A stretch of DNA of 27,460 nt from Avidehalobacter sp964569265 (GCA_964569265.1 CAZMTO010000020.1:1-27460); one strand, 5' to 3'; numbered from the stretch's first letter, positions 15,812 to 23,600 are shown. Numbers and translations: made by a program. Notes: generated from the letters alone by a model not told the origin.

Positions 15812-15949
15812 CGGCGGACTTTATTGGCCTGCGGCAAAAAATATTCGTTTAAAGGGGGGTAAATATAAAATTATTATTTTTATTGGTGGGTAAAACTGTA
15901 AATTTTGGAGTTTGCGCCAAATGGCCGTTTTTTTTTGACGTTTTTACGG

Positions 15950-15979
15950 TTGATTTTGCGCTGATATTTGTGGTATAAT
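15950..15979 (+). promoter_or_regulatory. Promoter of the aminotransferase-map unit
   Basis: TTGATT (15950-15955), an 18-base spacer and TATAAT (15974-15979) with TG at 15971-15972 (extended -10), about 58 bases before the aminotransferase start. From 15812 to 15949 I see only AT-rich sequence with no assignable feature. Confidence 0.75.
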
Positions 15980-16036
15980 CCAATTCAAATTTAAAAAATC
16001 AGAGCGTAAATCTGGATTGATGTGGAGGTATATGGT

Positions 16037-17245
16037 ATGGATATGAAAAAGTATGTAAATAGTCAGGTTGCAGCAATTAAGCCGTCGCCCATTCGGCGTT
16101 TTTTCGATTTAGCAGCCACTGTTCCGGGCGTTGTATCGCTGGGTATAGGAGAACCTGATTTTGCAACGCCTGCCGCCTTTTGCAACGCCGGTTACGCCAC
16201 TATGATGGCCGGAAAAACCGGTTATTCGCCCAACCCCGGCTTGTTAGAGCTACGCCGTGCGATATCCGATTATTTGGTAAAGCTTATTGGGGTAGAATAC
16301 GACCCTGCTAAGCAGATAATAGTGACTGTAGGCGGATCGGAGGCTATAGACGCTACCTGCCGCGCTTTAATAGAACCCGGTGACGAAGTGCTGATACCCG
16401 AGCCGGCTTTTGTATCGTATGCACCGTGTGTAGAGCTGGCCGGTGGCAAGGCAGTGCCGATTGCGCTTAAAATGTCCGACGGGTTTAAGCTTACGCCGCA
16501 GGAGCTGGAGGAGGCTATAACGCCGCGCACCAAGGCTGTGGTATTAAATTTTCCCAGCAACCCCACCGGCGTGGTAATGACGCAGGATGAGCTTGATGCG
16601 CTGGCTGTGCCGCTGGTACGCCACGGTGTTTTGGCAATATCTGATGAAATTTACGCCGAGCTTACTTACGACGGGCACAAACACGCTTCTATTGCGGCAT
16701 CTCCCGGTATGGCAGATATGACCGTGCTGATATCCGGTGTTTCCAAATCTCTGGCTATGACCGGCTGGCGTATCGGTTATGTTTGCGCTCACCCGACTAT
16801 TTTGCGCGCTATCTGCAAAATTCACCAGTTCTCAATATCCTGTGCCAGCACTACCGGTCAGTATGTAGCCTTAGAAGGTATTACCAACGGCCATAAAGAA
16901 GTAGAACGTATGCGCAACGAATACGACAAGCGTCGTCAATATATTATGAAGCGTTTAACCGATATGGGACTGCCGCTGGTAAAGCCGGGCGGTGCATTTT
17001 ATGCCTTTGCTCAGATAAGCGAAACCGGTATGGACGATAACAAATTCTGTGAAAACCTGCTGATGCGTGAAAAAGTAGCCTGCATACCCGGTTCGGCCTT
17101 TGGTAAAAGCGGTCAGGGCTTTATCCGCTGCTCTTATGCAACCTCTATGGATAACATTGTTAAGGCTTGTGACGGTATTGAGCGTTTTGTAAACAACTTG
17201 CAATCTTCTGCCGAAAGTGATATGCTTAAATATGTAAGTCTGTAA
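16037..17245 (+). CDS. Class I/II pyridoxal-phosphate aminotransferase
   Basis: PLP-dependent aminotransferase of 402 residues, fold type I, cytoplasmic, most like the aspartate/aromatic aminotransferases of subgroup I-gamma. Key positions: GIGEPDFATP (37-46), the TVGGSEAI PLP phosphate-binding loop (97-104), NPTG (175-178), Asp203 in ISDEIYAELTYDG that holds the pyridine nitrogen, Lys237 in SGVSKSLAMTGWR that forms the Schiff base, Arg245, and the C-terminal FIRCSYA carboxylate-binding Arg. The ATG at 16037 is preferred because GGAGG (16024-16028) precedes it by eight bases; the in-frame GTG at 16022 would overlap that site. The map gene follows after 23 bases. Substrate (aspartate, aromatic or other) cannot be fixed from sequence alone. 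Confidence 0.92.
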   Translation: MDMKKYVNSQVAAIKPSPIRRFFDLAATVPGVVSLGIGEPDFATPAAFCNAGYATMMAGKTGYSPNPGLLELRRAISDYLVKLIGVEYDPAKQIIVTVGGSEAIDATCRALIEPGDEVLIPEPAFVSYAPCVELAGGKAVPIALKMSDGFKLTPQELEEAITPRTKAVVLNFPSNPTGVVMTQDELDALAVPLVRHGVLAISDEIYAELTYDGHKHASIAASPGMADMTVLISGVSKSLAMTGWRIGYVCAHPTILRAICKIHQFSISCASTTGQYVALEGITNGHKEVERMRNEYDKRRQYIMKRLTDMGLPLVKPGGAFYAFAQISETGMDDNKFCENLLMREKVACIPGSAFGKSGQGFIRCSYATSMDNIVKACDGIERFVNNLQSSAESDMLKYVSL

Positions 17246-17268
17246 AGGCAAAGGAGAGCATATTACCG

Positions 17269-18021
17269 ATGATTATTAAAACCGACGAAGATCTGGAAAA
17301 ACTGCAAAAAATAGGGCGCATTTGTGCCATAACTTTAAAGGAAATGATGGCGGCCACCCGCCCCGGTATGACAACCAAAGAGCTTGACGAATTGGGCGGC
17401 AAAATATTGGCGCGTTACGGGGCTACATCGGCACCCATGGCGGTTTATGACTTTCCCGGTTATACCTGCATAAGTATAAATGAAGAAATTGCCCACGGTA
17501 TACCCGGCGACAGAATAATAAGGCCGGGCGATATGGTGAACATTGATGTTTCGGCCGAATTAGACGGCTATTTTGGCGATAACGGTGCCAGCTTTTTAAT
17601 CGGCGGCGGTGACAAAATGGGTCAACGGCTGCTTAAAGCTTCTAAAGAAGCACTGGCCAACGCTATAACGGCGGCAGTGGCCGACAGACCGTTAAACCAC
17701 ATTGGCCGCGCCATTGAACATACGGCGCATCGCCACGGCTTAAAGCTTATACGCAACCTGTGCGGGCACGGCGTGGGCCACACGCTGCACGATGATCCGG
17801 AGATGATAGACAATTATTACGACCCTAAAGACCCGCGGCGTTTGTGCGAAGGTTTGGTTATTGCCATAGAACCGTTTGTCAGCGAGCAGGAAAATATGGT
17901 GGTGCAAAGCAAGCGCGACGGTTGGACGCTGTTTACGCCGCACCATACCAGGGCTGCACAGTTTGAACATACTATTGTAGTTACTAAAAAACGCCCGATA
18001 ATTTTAACGCAGGCAGATTAA
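17269..18021 (+). CDS. map: Methionine aminopeptidase, type I
   Basis: Removes the initiator methionine from new proteins in the cytoplasm. The 250-residue length fits type Ia bacterial enzymes without an N-terminal extension. All active-site residues are in place: His76 (EEIAHGIP), metal ligands Asp93 (NIDVSAELDGYFGD), Asp104, His171 (GHGVGHTLHDDP), Glu201 (IAIEPFVS) and Glu233 (AAQFEHTIVV). It sits 23 bases after the aminotransferase, with AAGGAGAG upstream of its ATG, so it is probably co-transcribed. This copy is not next to rplO-secY-adk-infA, where Bacillota often carry map; whether a second copy exists is unknown. Confidence 0.96.
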   Translation: MIIKTDEDLEKLQKIGRICAITLKEMMAATRPGMTTKELDELGGKILARYGATSAPMAVYDFPGYTCISINEEIAHGIPGDRIIRPGDMVNIDVSAELDGYFGDNGASFLIGGGDKMGQRLLKASKEALANAITAAVADRPLNHIGRAIEHTAHRHGLKLIRNLCGHGVGHTLHDDPEMIDNYYDPKDPRRLCEGLVIAIEPFVSEQENMVVQSKRDGWTLFTPHHTRAAQFEHTIVVTKKRPIILTQAD

Positions 18022-18086
18022 ACGCCGCTGCGTGGGCATATTATAGCAGTGATATTTACGTATGGTACATATGGGAGGCAGGCATT

Positions 18087-18590
18087 ATGGCATTTAAAAA
18101 AGTAGAATTAACGGAGCTGACGCTTAACCCGTTTGGCGCCATTGGCGATGACTGGATGCTGGTTACCGCCGGTGATGCCGACAAAGCCAACACTATGACG
18201 GCCAGTTGGGGCGGTTTGGGTGTGCTTTGGGGGCAGCAGGTGGCCTTTGTGTTTATCAGGCCGCAGCGCTACACCAAAGAATTTATGGACGTTAAGGGAT
18301 GTTTTTCTCTGAGCTTTTTTGACGGATATAAAAAAGAGATGAGCCTGCTGGGCAGTGTGTCGGGGCGTGACCGTGACAAAATTGCCGAAGCCGGCCTGAC
18401 ATTGACGATGATAGACAACGTACCAACCTTTGCCGAAGCACGTGTGGTGCTGCTGCTGGATACTGTTTATACCGACGAAATAAAGCCGGGCAACTTTATG
18501 GCCGCCGCTTTAGACGAAAAATGGTACCCCAACCACGATTATCACACGGTTTATGTGGCCAAGGTGCGCGGTGCCTATATTAACAGCTAA
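18087..18590 (+). CDS. Flavin reductase-like FMN-binding protein
   Basis: Protein of 167 residues of the flavin reductase-like domain family (FMN-binding split barrel), cytoplasmic. The family pattern is visible: DDWMLVTAGDADKANTMTASWGGLG (21-45), the VAFVFIRPQRYTKEFM strand-helix (53-68) and GCFSLSFF (72-79), then a long C-terminal barrel half ending in HTVYVAKVRGAYI. Such proteins bind FMN and often transfer electrons to partner enzymes; the partner here is unknown. GGGAGG precedes the ATG. It could be read from the upstream map transcript (65-base gap, no terminator seen). It ends in a strong terminator. Confidence 0.88.
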   Translation: MAFKKVELTELTLNPFGAIGDDWMLVTAGDADKANTMTASWGGLGVLWGQQVAFVFIRPQRYTKEFMDVKGCFSLSFFDGYKKEMSLLGSVSGRDRDKIAEAGLTLTMIDNVPTFAEARVVLLLDTVYTDEIKPGNFMAAALDEKWYPNHDYHTVYVAKVRGAYINS

Positions 18591-18595
18591 AAAAA

Positions 18596-18628
18596 TACCC
18601 CCGGCAATATTGCCGGGGTTTTGTTTTT
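18596..18628. terminator. Perfect palindromic terminator after the flavin reductase gene
   Basis: CCCCGGCAATATTGCCGGGG (18599-18618) is a perfect palindrome flanked by A on the left and T on the right, so it serves both strands. Its right half, 23 bases from 18605 to 18627, is repeated exactly at 19012-19034. Confidence 0.92.
18605..18627 (+). repeat. 23-bp direct repeat, left copy
   Basis: Starts CAATATTGCCGGGG and ends TTTTGTTTT; identical over 23 bases to 19012-19034, 407 bases away. This copy is part of an intact terminator. The pair brackets the small gene at 18666-18974. Confidence 0.9.
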
Positions 18629-18665
18629 TTGCTATGTTTCGTGTCCGTTTTAAACCGTGACAGGC

Positions 18666-18974
18666 CTACCTGTAATTATCTGCATAGTCACTTTGGATTG
18701 CAAACAGACCTTGCCCCATATAAACAGGGAAATACTTCGGGCCTATTACACAACTGTATGTATTGCCGTTAGCGCCTTTAAACGTTATCAGATAATCTCC
18801 ATAGACGTCTGCGTATTCAACGCCAACATATTCCAACTGCATTTCGGGGAAATTCTCGTTTACGTAGGTTGTTCCGGAAATTTTGGCAATTTGCTTTGGC
18901 ATAATGCCTGTAAACCACAGCACTATAATTACACCGATTATCACAATGGGGATTACCCACTTCTTTTTTTTCAT
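18666..18974 (-). CDS. Small membrane-anchored protein of unknown function
   Basis: Hypothetical protein of 102 residues. It starts MKKKKW, followed by one hydrophobic helix (about 7-24, VIPIVIIGVIIVLWFTGI), then a soluble domain of about 75 residues with several aromatic residues, probably outside the membrane. I do not recognise a family. The ATG at 18974 is preferred because GGGAG lies nine bases upstream; an in-frame ATG at 19007 has no ribosome binding site. No promoter fits between it and the upstream repeat, so it is probably co-transcribed with the membrane protein at 19033-19806. The gene and its flanks lie between 23-bp direct repeats, which suggests a later insertion. Confidence 0.7.
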   Translation of the reverse strand: MKKKKWVIPIVIIGVIIVLWFTGIMPKQIAKISGTTYVNENFPEMQLEYVGVEYADVYGDYLITFKGANGNTYSCVIGPKYFPVYMGQGLFAIQSDYADNYR

Positions 18975-19011
18975 ATGCTCACGCTCCCTGGTCAAATTTA
19001 CAGACATATCA

Positions 19012-19034
19012 CAATATTGCCGGGGTTTTGTTTT
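19012..19034 (+). repeat. 23-bp direct repeat, right copy (half terminator)
   Basis: Identical to 18605-18627 but without the left arm of the palindrome, so it cannot form the terminator hairpin. It overlaps the stop codon of the minus-strand membrane protein by two bases. Confidence 0.9.
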
Positions 19035-19806
19035 AAGCGTGGTGTTTGTTTTTGCCTGCCCGGCTTATCAGGTAGGGTATTAACGACAAAGCGTAGCCGG
19101 CCAAACCGGCGGCAGCGGTAAGCAGCAGTTTTTCCAGTATCATCAGGGGTTTAAAATCGGCAAGGGCAAACAATTGTGCCGAAATTACCAGACTAAACAG
19201 CAGGTGTACAACGCCGATAATTATCGGCGGCAGCTTGCTTTGGCGCTTTACCATAGCCGAAGCCCAAAAGCAGCCCACAAACACTGCCAAAGCATACATA
19301 AGCGTGCTGGCGGCTACGTTGGTATCGCCGGGCAAACCCTGCGCAAAGCAATAAGCCCCCCAAAGCCCGGTGGCAGCCAGCAAAACAACAGCAGAAAGTA
19401 TAAGCCCGGTTACAGTGGCCAAAATTACCGGTGGCCGTTTGGCAGGGCGTTTGGGTGCCGTGCGCGGCCGGGTTGCTGTTTGGCGGGGTGTGCGGGCAGG
19501 TGCCTTGGCCGCAGTTTGCTGCCGGTTGTGTTGCTCGGCCGGTTTGGGCTCGTTATGGCGCTTGGGCGGCTTTTCGGCAGGTTTTTGCGGCTTTTGCGGT
19601 GCCGGCTCGGTGGCTTGGGGCGCGGTTGCCTGTTCTCGTGCTAAATTGCGGCGGGCGCGCTCTAAAGGCGAATTGCCGGGCGTTGCAGCCAACATAAAAT
19701 ATGGTGACGAAAAATTACCGCTATGGCTTGCAAGTTGCGGTATAGGTTTGCTATAATGTAAGCTATATTTTGTGTAGAAAAATGCAGATTTAAAAAAGTT
19801 GTTCAT
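19033..19806 (-). CDS. Four-helix membrane protein (TIGR04086-like) with Pro/Ala-rich cytoplasmic tail
   Basis: Membrane protein of 257 residues from the first ATG. Residues 40-125 form a low-complexity Pro/Ala/Lys/Arg/Gln-rich, strongly basic segment. Four membrane helices follow (about 127-150, 165-185, 193-214, 224-247). The helical part, with VFVGCFWASAMVKRQSKLPP and HLLFSLVISA, resembles the TIGR04086 family of small Firmicutes membrane proteins, whose function is unknown; the basic tail is an addition. The true start is uncertain: neither ATG 19806 nor the in-frame ATG at 19695 has a good ribosome binding site, and the first 37 residues look unlike a normal N-terminus. The small gene at 18666 follows on the same strand. 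Confidence 0.72.
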   Translation of the reverse strand: MNNFFKSAFFYTKYSLHYSKPIPQLASHSGNFSSPYFMLAATPGNSPLERARRNLAREQATAPQATEPAPQKPQKPAEKPPKRHNEPKPAEQHNRQQTAAKAPARTPRQTATRPRTAPKRPAKRPPVILATVTGLILSAVVLLAATGLWGAYCFAQGLPGDTNVAASTLMYALAVFVGCFWASAMVKRQSKLPPIIIGVVHLLFSLVISAQLFALADFKPLMILEKLLLTAAAGLAGYALSLIPYLISRAGKNKHHA

Positions 19807-19874
19807 ACTGTGTTCCGTAAAAAATAAAGTTAGTTACAAATCATCTCGATAATATTCGCGGTATAAACGGCAAA

Positions 19875-19912
19875 ATCCTGCTTGCCTGCCAAGGCTCGAC
19901 AGATTTTGCGCT
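19875..19912 (+). promoter_or_regulatory. Hairpin in the DUF815 leader
   Basis: GCAAAATC and GATTTTGC bracket a 20-odd base loop shortly before the AAGGGGGA ribosome binding site. It has no T run, so it is not a terminator. It may affect translation of the DUF815 gene; coordinates are approximate. Confidence 0.35.
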
Positions 19913-19931
19913 GCTTTAAGGGGGAATTTTT

Positions 19932-21110
19932 ATGTCAAACGGACAGACGGACGAATTGATTTTGTTGGCCGGTCTGCTAAAGGACAAAGTGGTTAAGGCG
20001 CTGGCCAACGGCGAAGCTACGCAGGTAAGCCGTTTGCTGCTGGATTGTATGCCGGCAGGTGAGGCACCGCAGCGCCCCCTGGACAATTATGTTTTGGGGC
20101 TGCTTTTGCAAAACGAGGGTTATTTTGCGCGGCAGGCGGCGGCCAATGTTAATATGCAGCCGTTTTTGCTTTGGGCTATGGCCGATGAAATAAGCCGCTT
20201 GCAGGATTGGCTAAAGGCTTGCCCCCTGCCGGACTGGCTGCCCGGCCGCAGCACTGATCTGCCGGAGGGTTGGCCGCTTGAGCTGGCTGAATGGCGTGAT
20301 ATGCTGCCGATAGAGGTTGCAGGTGCCCTGAGAGAGTTTTACCGCACGTGCGGCACCGGTAAGCTGGCACTTAGCCGTGTATGGCGCTGGGAAGGCAAGC
20401 TTAAAGCGGTGGAATGTTATGATAAAACACGCCTGAGCGATTTGGTAGGCTGCCGGACGCAAAAAGATGAGGTTTTGACGAACACACGTCTGTTTTTGCA
20501 GACCGGGCGCGGCAACAATATGCTGCTTTATGGGGCGCGCGGCACGGGTAAATCGTCACTGATAAAGGCGGTGGCCAACGAGCTGGCGGCCGAGGGCCTG
20601 TGCTTGGTGGAGCTGCCGTTAGATAAAATAGCTGACCTGCCGAAGCTACAGGAAATTCTGCACACGCAGCCGCGGCACTACATAATTTACATTGATGATT
20701 TATCGTTTGAAAAAGCCGGTGAGGATTACAAAATAACCAAGGCTGTGTTAGAAGGCAGCGTGGCCGGGCGCGGCGGCAATGTGCTTATTTACGCTACGTC
20801 TAACCGGCGGCATTTGGTGGTAGAGGATTGGCGCGACCGTGAGCAGGTGCAGCATACCGGCGGCGAGGTACGTGCCGGCGATTCGATGAGCGAAAAACTG
20901 TCGCTGGCAGACAGATTTGGCCAAACGGTGCTGTTTACCACCCCCGACCAGCAGGAATATCTTAAAATTGTACACGCTTTGGCGGCTGCCGATGGTGTAA
21001 ATATGCCGACAGATGAGCTGGAACGGCGGGCGCTGCAATGGGCTATGTGGCAAAACGGGCGCAGCGGACGCACAGCACGGCAGTTTATTAACAGTCTGGC
21101 GGCAGAATAG
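19932..21110 (+). CDS. DUF815-family AAA ATPase
   Basis: Cytoplasmic ATPase of 392 residues of the DUF815 family, a DnaA/IstB-like group of AAA+ proteins of unknown role. The N-terminal half (1-190) is helical and family-specific. The ATPase domain shows Walker A GARGTGKSS (201-209), Walker B IIYIDDLSFE (251-260), a sensor-1-like ATSNRRHLV segment after it, and the family's DRFGQTVLF motif. The start has AAGGGGGA upstream. The DUF4491 gene follows after nine bases, with its ribosome binding site overlapping this gene's stop codon, so they form an operon. I can name the family with confidence but not the substrate or process. Confidence 0.9.
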   Translation: MSNGQTDELILLAGLLKDKVVKALANGEATQVSRLLLDCMPAGEAPQRPLDNYVLGLLLQNEGYFARQAAANVNMQPFLLWAMADEISRLQDWLKACPLPDWLPGRSTDLPEGWPLELAEWRDMLPIEVAGALREFYRTCGTGKLALSRVWRWEGKLKAVECYDKTRLSDLVGCRTQKDEVLTNTRLFLQTGRGNNMLLYGARGTGKSSLIKAVANELAAEGLCLVELPLDKIADLPKLQEILHTQPRHYIIYIDDLSFEKAGEDYKITKAVLEGSVAGRGGNVLIYATSNRRHLVVEDWRDREQVQHTGGEVRAGDSMSEKLSLADRFGQTVLFTTPDQQEYLKIVHALAAADGVNMPTDELERRALQWAMWQNGRSGRTARQFINSLAAE

Positions 21111-21119
21111 GAGAGAGCT

Positions 21120-21422
21120 ATGAATTTTAATATGACGGCGATACTTTTGGGCGCGGTAAGCTTTGTAATAATCGGGGTGTTTCATCCTATTGTAATAAAG
21201 GGCGAATATTATTTGGGCAAGGGCTGCTGGCCGGCCTTTGCTGTTGCGGGGGCGCTTTGCCTGATAGCTGCCCTGCTGATAGAATCGTTTTTTTGGGGCA
21301 CGGTGATGTCGTTGATTGGATTTTCGTGCTTTTGGAGCATTAAAGAACTGTTTGAGCAGGAGGAGAGGGTGAGGAAGGGGTGGTTTCCCGCCAACCCCAA
21401 CAAGAAGAAAAAGGGACAATAG
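21120..21422 (+). CDS. DUF4491 membrane protein
   Basis: Small integral membrane protein of 100 residues, DUF4491 family, with about three hydrophobic segments (6-23, 36-53, 57-74). Characteristic motifs: IIGVFHPIVIKGEYYLGKGCWPAF and SLIGFSCFWSIKELFEQEERVRKGWFPANP, both near-invariant in the family. Function is unknown. AGGAG overlaps the DUF815 stop, so it is translationally linked to that gene. The last codons GGA CAA TAG overlap the start (GACAATAG) of the dispersed repeat at 21415, so the repeat supplies the final Gln and the stop codon. Confidence 0.88.
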   Translation: MNFNMTAILLGAVSFVIIGVFHPIVIKGEYYLGKGCWPAFAVAGALCLIAALLIESFFWGTVMSLIGFSCFWSIKELFEQEERVRKGWFPANPNKKKKGQ

Positions 21423-21578
21423 CACGCCATCTGCTGTGTCATATAATTTCTCACTTGTCGGCGTACCATCAGTACGCCTCCGTCGATTCGAAATTCTATT
21501 CCTTGCATCTGGCGCACTCTTGCGCTTTTTCAGGATTGTAGGAAAAAGTGACAATAGCACGCCATCTGCTGTGTCATA
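21415..21578 (+). repeat. Structured dispersed repeat, copy 2
   Basis: Second copy of the element at 6574-6744. It starts GACAATAGCACGCCATCTGC, contains the hairpin core GGCGTAC (21460-21466) with GTACGCC (21472-21478) and AATTTC/GAAATT arms, and repeats its own start 135 bases later (21550). A change inside the GTCG/CGAC arm between the copies becomes a G-U pair, which keeps the stem. It overlaps the DUF4491 stop codon. Confidence 0.85.
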
Positions 21579-21590
21579 GTTTTTATAACA

Positions 21591-21631
21591 AAAAATACCC
21601 CCGGCCGTGTGTGGTCAGGGGTATTTTTTTT
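21591..21631. terminator. Bidirectional terminator between DUF4491 and the lipoprotein gene
   Basis: AATACCCC (21594-21601) pairs with GGGGTATT (21618-21625), flanked by A on the left and eight T on the right. It serves the plus-strand DUF815-DUF4491 operon and the minus-strand tyrS-lipoprotein genes. Confidence 0.87.
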
Positions 21632-21634
21632 GTT

Positions 21635-22303
21635 TTAATAAGCGATAAGCAGACGGTCTATGGTGGTCATATCCTCATCGCTAATGGCAAAGTAACCGTC
21701 AGCATCTTGCGTGATGTGTACGGTAGTGCGCGTTTGTTCGCCGGTGTAGTCTGTGCTGCTGCTTTCAGCACGGGCAGCAACAGCACTTACGATACCGTCA
21801 GCCCAGGCTTCTTCGCGTTCGGCGTCGGTCATAAGGTCAAACTCGCCGGCATCCATACGCTGTTGCCAGTCACTCATAATCGCGTCGGCATCCTCGTCCA
21901 AAAATTCCTGCATAATCAGCAGAGAACTTGTCGTTAACTCCACAGTGTAGCCGTCGGCGGTTTCGGTGGCTTGGCCCACAGTGTATTGCACCTTGCCGTA
22001 AATTTTGGTGTACATATCGTACATTCGGCTTTTGGTTTCCTCCGAAATCAGCTCCTCGTTAATATCAAAATATTTGCAAAAGTAGCTAACCTCGGTTTTT
22101 ATGGAATTTTGGTACATCTCGTCGGCTTCTTCGGCGGTTATGCCGCATTGTGCCAGTGCTTCCGCAGTATAGCTGCCGCGGTAGATGATGTCCAGATTGG
22201 TCTGCAACAAATCGGCGGCACCAAAGGGTTTATTACCGCCACAGGCGGCAAGTCCCAGCAGCATAAGCAGCGCCGACAACAGTGCTACTGTTTTTTTCAG
22301 CAT
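21635..22303 (-). CDS. Lipoprotein of unknown function
   Basis: Secreted lipoprotein of 222 residues. The signal peptide MLKKTVALLSALLMLLGLAAC has a lipobox (LGLAAC) with Cys21 as the lipidated residue; the mature part is acidic, with helical segments and a C-terminal strand region (ADGYFAISDEDMTTIDRLL). It resembles small Bacillota lipoproteins of the DUF5105 kind, but the match is not certain. AAGG overlaps the tyrS stop region and the gene begins 16 bases after tyrS, so the two are co-transcribed. Why a surface lipoprotein shares an mRNA with a tRNA synthetase is unclear. Confidence 0.8.
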   Translation of the reverse strand: MLKKTVALLSALLMLLGLAACGGNKPFGAADLLQTNLDIIYRGSYTAEALAQCGITAEEADEMYQNSIKTEVSYFCKYFDINEELISEETKSRMYDMYTKIYGKVQYTVGQATETADGYTVELTTSSLLIMQEFLDEDADAIMSDWQQRMDAGEFDLMTDAEREEAWADGIVSAVAARAESSSTDYTGEQTRTTVHITQDADGYFAISDEDMTTIDRLLIAY

Positions 22304-22319
22304 AGCTGCACCTTCTTAA

Positions 22320-23561
22320 CTACTTTATAACTACCTGATGATATACCTTTTTGCCTTTGCGGATCATCAGCTTGCCGTCGGTAAAGTCGGCAGCGGTAAT
22401 AGCGCGGGTGTGGTCGGCAACTCTTTCGCCGTTAAGATACAAACCACCGTCGTTTATCAGGCGGCGGCCCTCGCCGTTACTTTTTATCAGGCTGCAAATT
22501 GTAAGCAGCCCCAATATGTCCATACCGGTCAACTGGTCGGCAGTGATGTCGGTACCGGGCAGGTCAGCCGCATTAGCGCCGCCGGCAAACAGATTTTGGC
22601 TGGCAGCTTCGGCCTTTTTGGCTTCGTCCTCGCCGTGAACCAGCGCCGTAACCTCGTAGGCAAGGCGGGCCTTAGCCTGGTTTATAGCAGCGTCTTTAAG
22701 GCTGCCCAGGCGATGAACCTCGTCCATAGGCAAAAAGGTAAGCAGTGCCAGACAGTTTTCTACATCAGCATCGTCGATATTGCGCCAGTACTGGTAAAAT
22801 TCGTAGGGAGAAGTTTTGTTGGCATCAAGCCAAAGGGCACCGCTTTCGGTTTTGCCCATTTTTTTGCCCTGAGAATTGGTGAGCAGCTTAAAGGTTAAGC
22901 CGTATACCTGTTTAGAATCCATACGGCGGTTAAGCTCTACGCCGCCGATAATGTTCGACCATTGATCGTTGCCGCCTAATTGCAGCTTGCAGTTGTATTT
23001 GCGTTGCAGCTCCACAAAGTCGTAGCTTTGCATCAGCATATAGTTAAATTCCAAAAACGATAACCCACGCTCCATACGGTTTTTAAAACATTCGGCGGTA
23101 AGCATACGGTTTACCGAAAAATGCACACCGACATCGCGGATGAAGTTTACATAGTTTAAGTTTAACAGCCAGTCACCGTTATCTACCATAATGGCGTGGT
23201 TGGGTGCATCGCTGTCAAAATCAATAAAACGGCTCATCTGCTTTTTAAAAGCGTTTACGTTATCATTGATGGTTTCGCGGGTCATCATTTTACGCATATC
23301 GGTACGGCCGGAAGGATCCCCGATCATACCGGTGCCGCCGCCGAACAGGGCAATGGGGCGATGCCCGGCGCGCTGCATATGCGCCATAACCATAATTTGA
23401 ATAAAATGCCCAACGTGCAAACTGTCGGCAGTGGGGTCAAAGCCAACATAAAAGGTTACACTTTCGCTGCCCAAAAGGTCACGAATCCCCTCGTCGGTGC
23501 TTTGTTCAATAAAACCGCGTTCTTCTAAAAGATCGTATACATTTGCTTTGGTTTCTGTCAT
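22320..23561 (-). CDS. tyrS: Tyrosine--tRNA ligase
   Basis: Attaches tyrosine to tRNA-Tyr in the cytoplasm. At 413 residues it is the normal length for the bacterial TyrS form. Class I motifs: the HIGH equivalent HVGH (49-52), GGGTGMIGDPSGR (74-86), the tyrosine/ATP site LGGNDQWSN (195-203), and the KMSKS equivalent KMGKT (234-238). A C-terminal S4 RNA-binding domain follows (about 350-413, with RRLINDGGLYLNGERV). AAGGAG lies upstream of the ATG. No T-box leader is visible, and the gene follows prs by 39 bases, so it seems to be read from the glmU-prs transcript. Confidence 0.97.
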   Translation of the reverse strand: MTETKANVYDLLEERGFIEQSTDEGIRDLLGSESVTFYVGFDPTADSLHVGHFIQIMVMAHMQRAGHRPIALFGGGTGMIGDPSGRTDMRKMMTRETINDNVNAFKKQMSRFIDFDSDAPNHAIMVDNGDWLLNLNYVNFIRDVGVHFSVNRMLTAECFKNRMERGLSFLEFNYMLMQSYDFVELQRKYNCKLQLGGNDQWSNIIGGVELNRRMDSKQVYGLTFKLLTNSQGKKMGKTESGALWLDANKTSPYEFYQYWRNIDDADVENCLALLTFLPMDEVHRLGSLKDAAINQAKARLAYEVTALVHGEDEAKKAEAASQNLFAGGANAADLPGTDITADQLTGMDILGLLTICSLIKSNGEGRRLINDGGLYLNGERVADHTRAITAADFTDGKLMIRKGKKVYHQVVIK

Positions 23562-23600
23562 CGATATAGTTTAACTCCTTAAAACTGTTTAAAATTTATT

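Noticed and set aside
15654..15893. 79-codon frame with an RDDRIRTCGPLVPNQ start
   Set aside because: This is the well-known false protein made by translating the antisense of a tRNA gene; it covers tRNA-Pro.
23562..23600. T-box leader for tyrS
   Set aside because: The gap to prs is only 39 bases, and no T-box sequence or specifier hairpin fits there.
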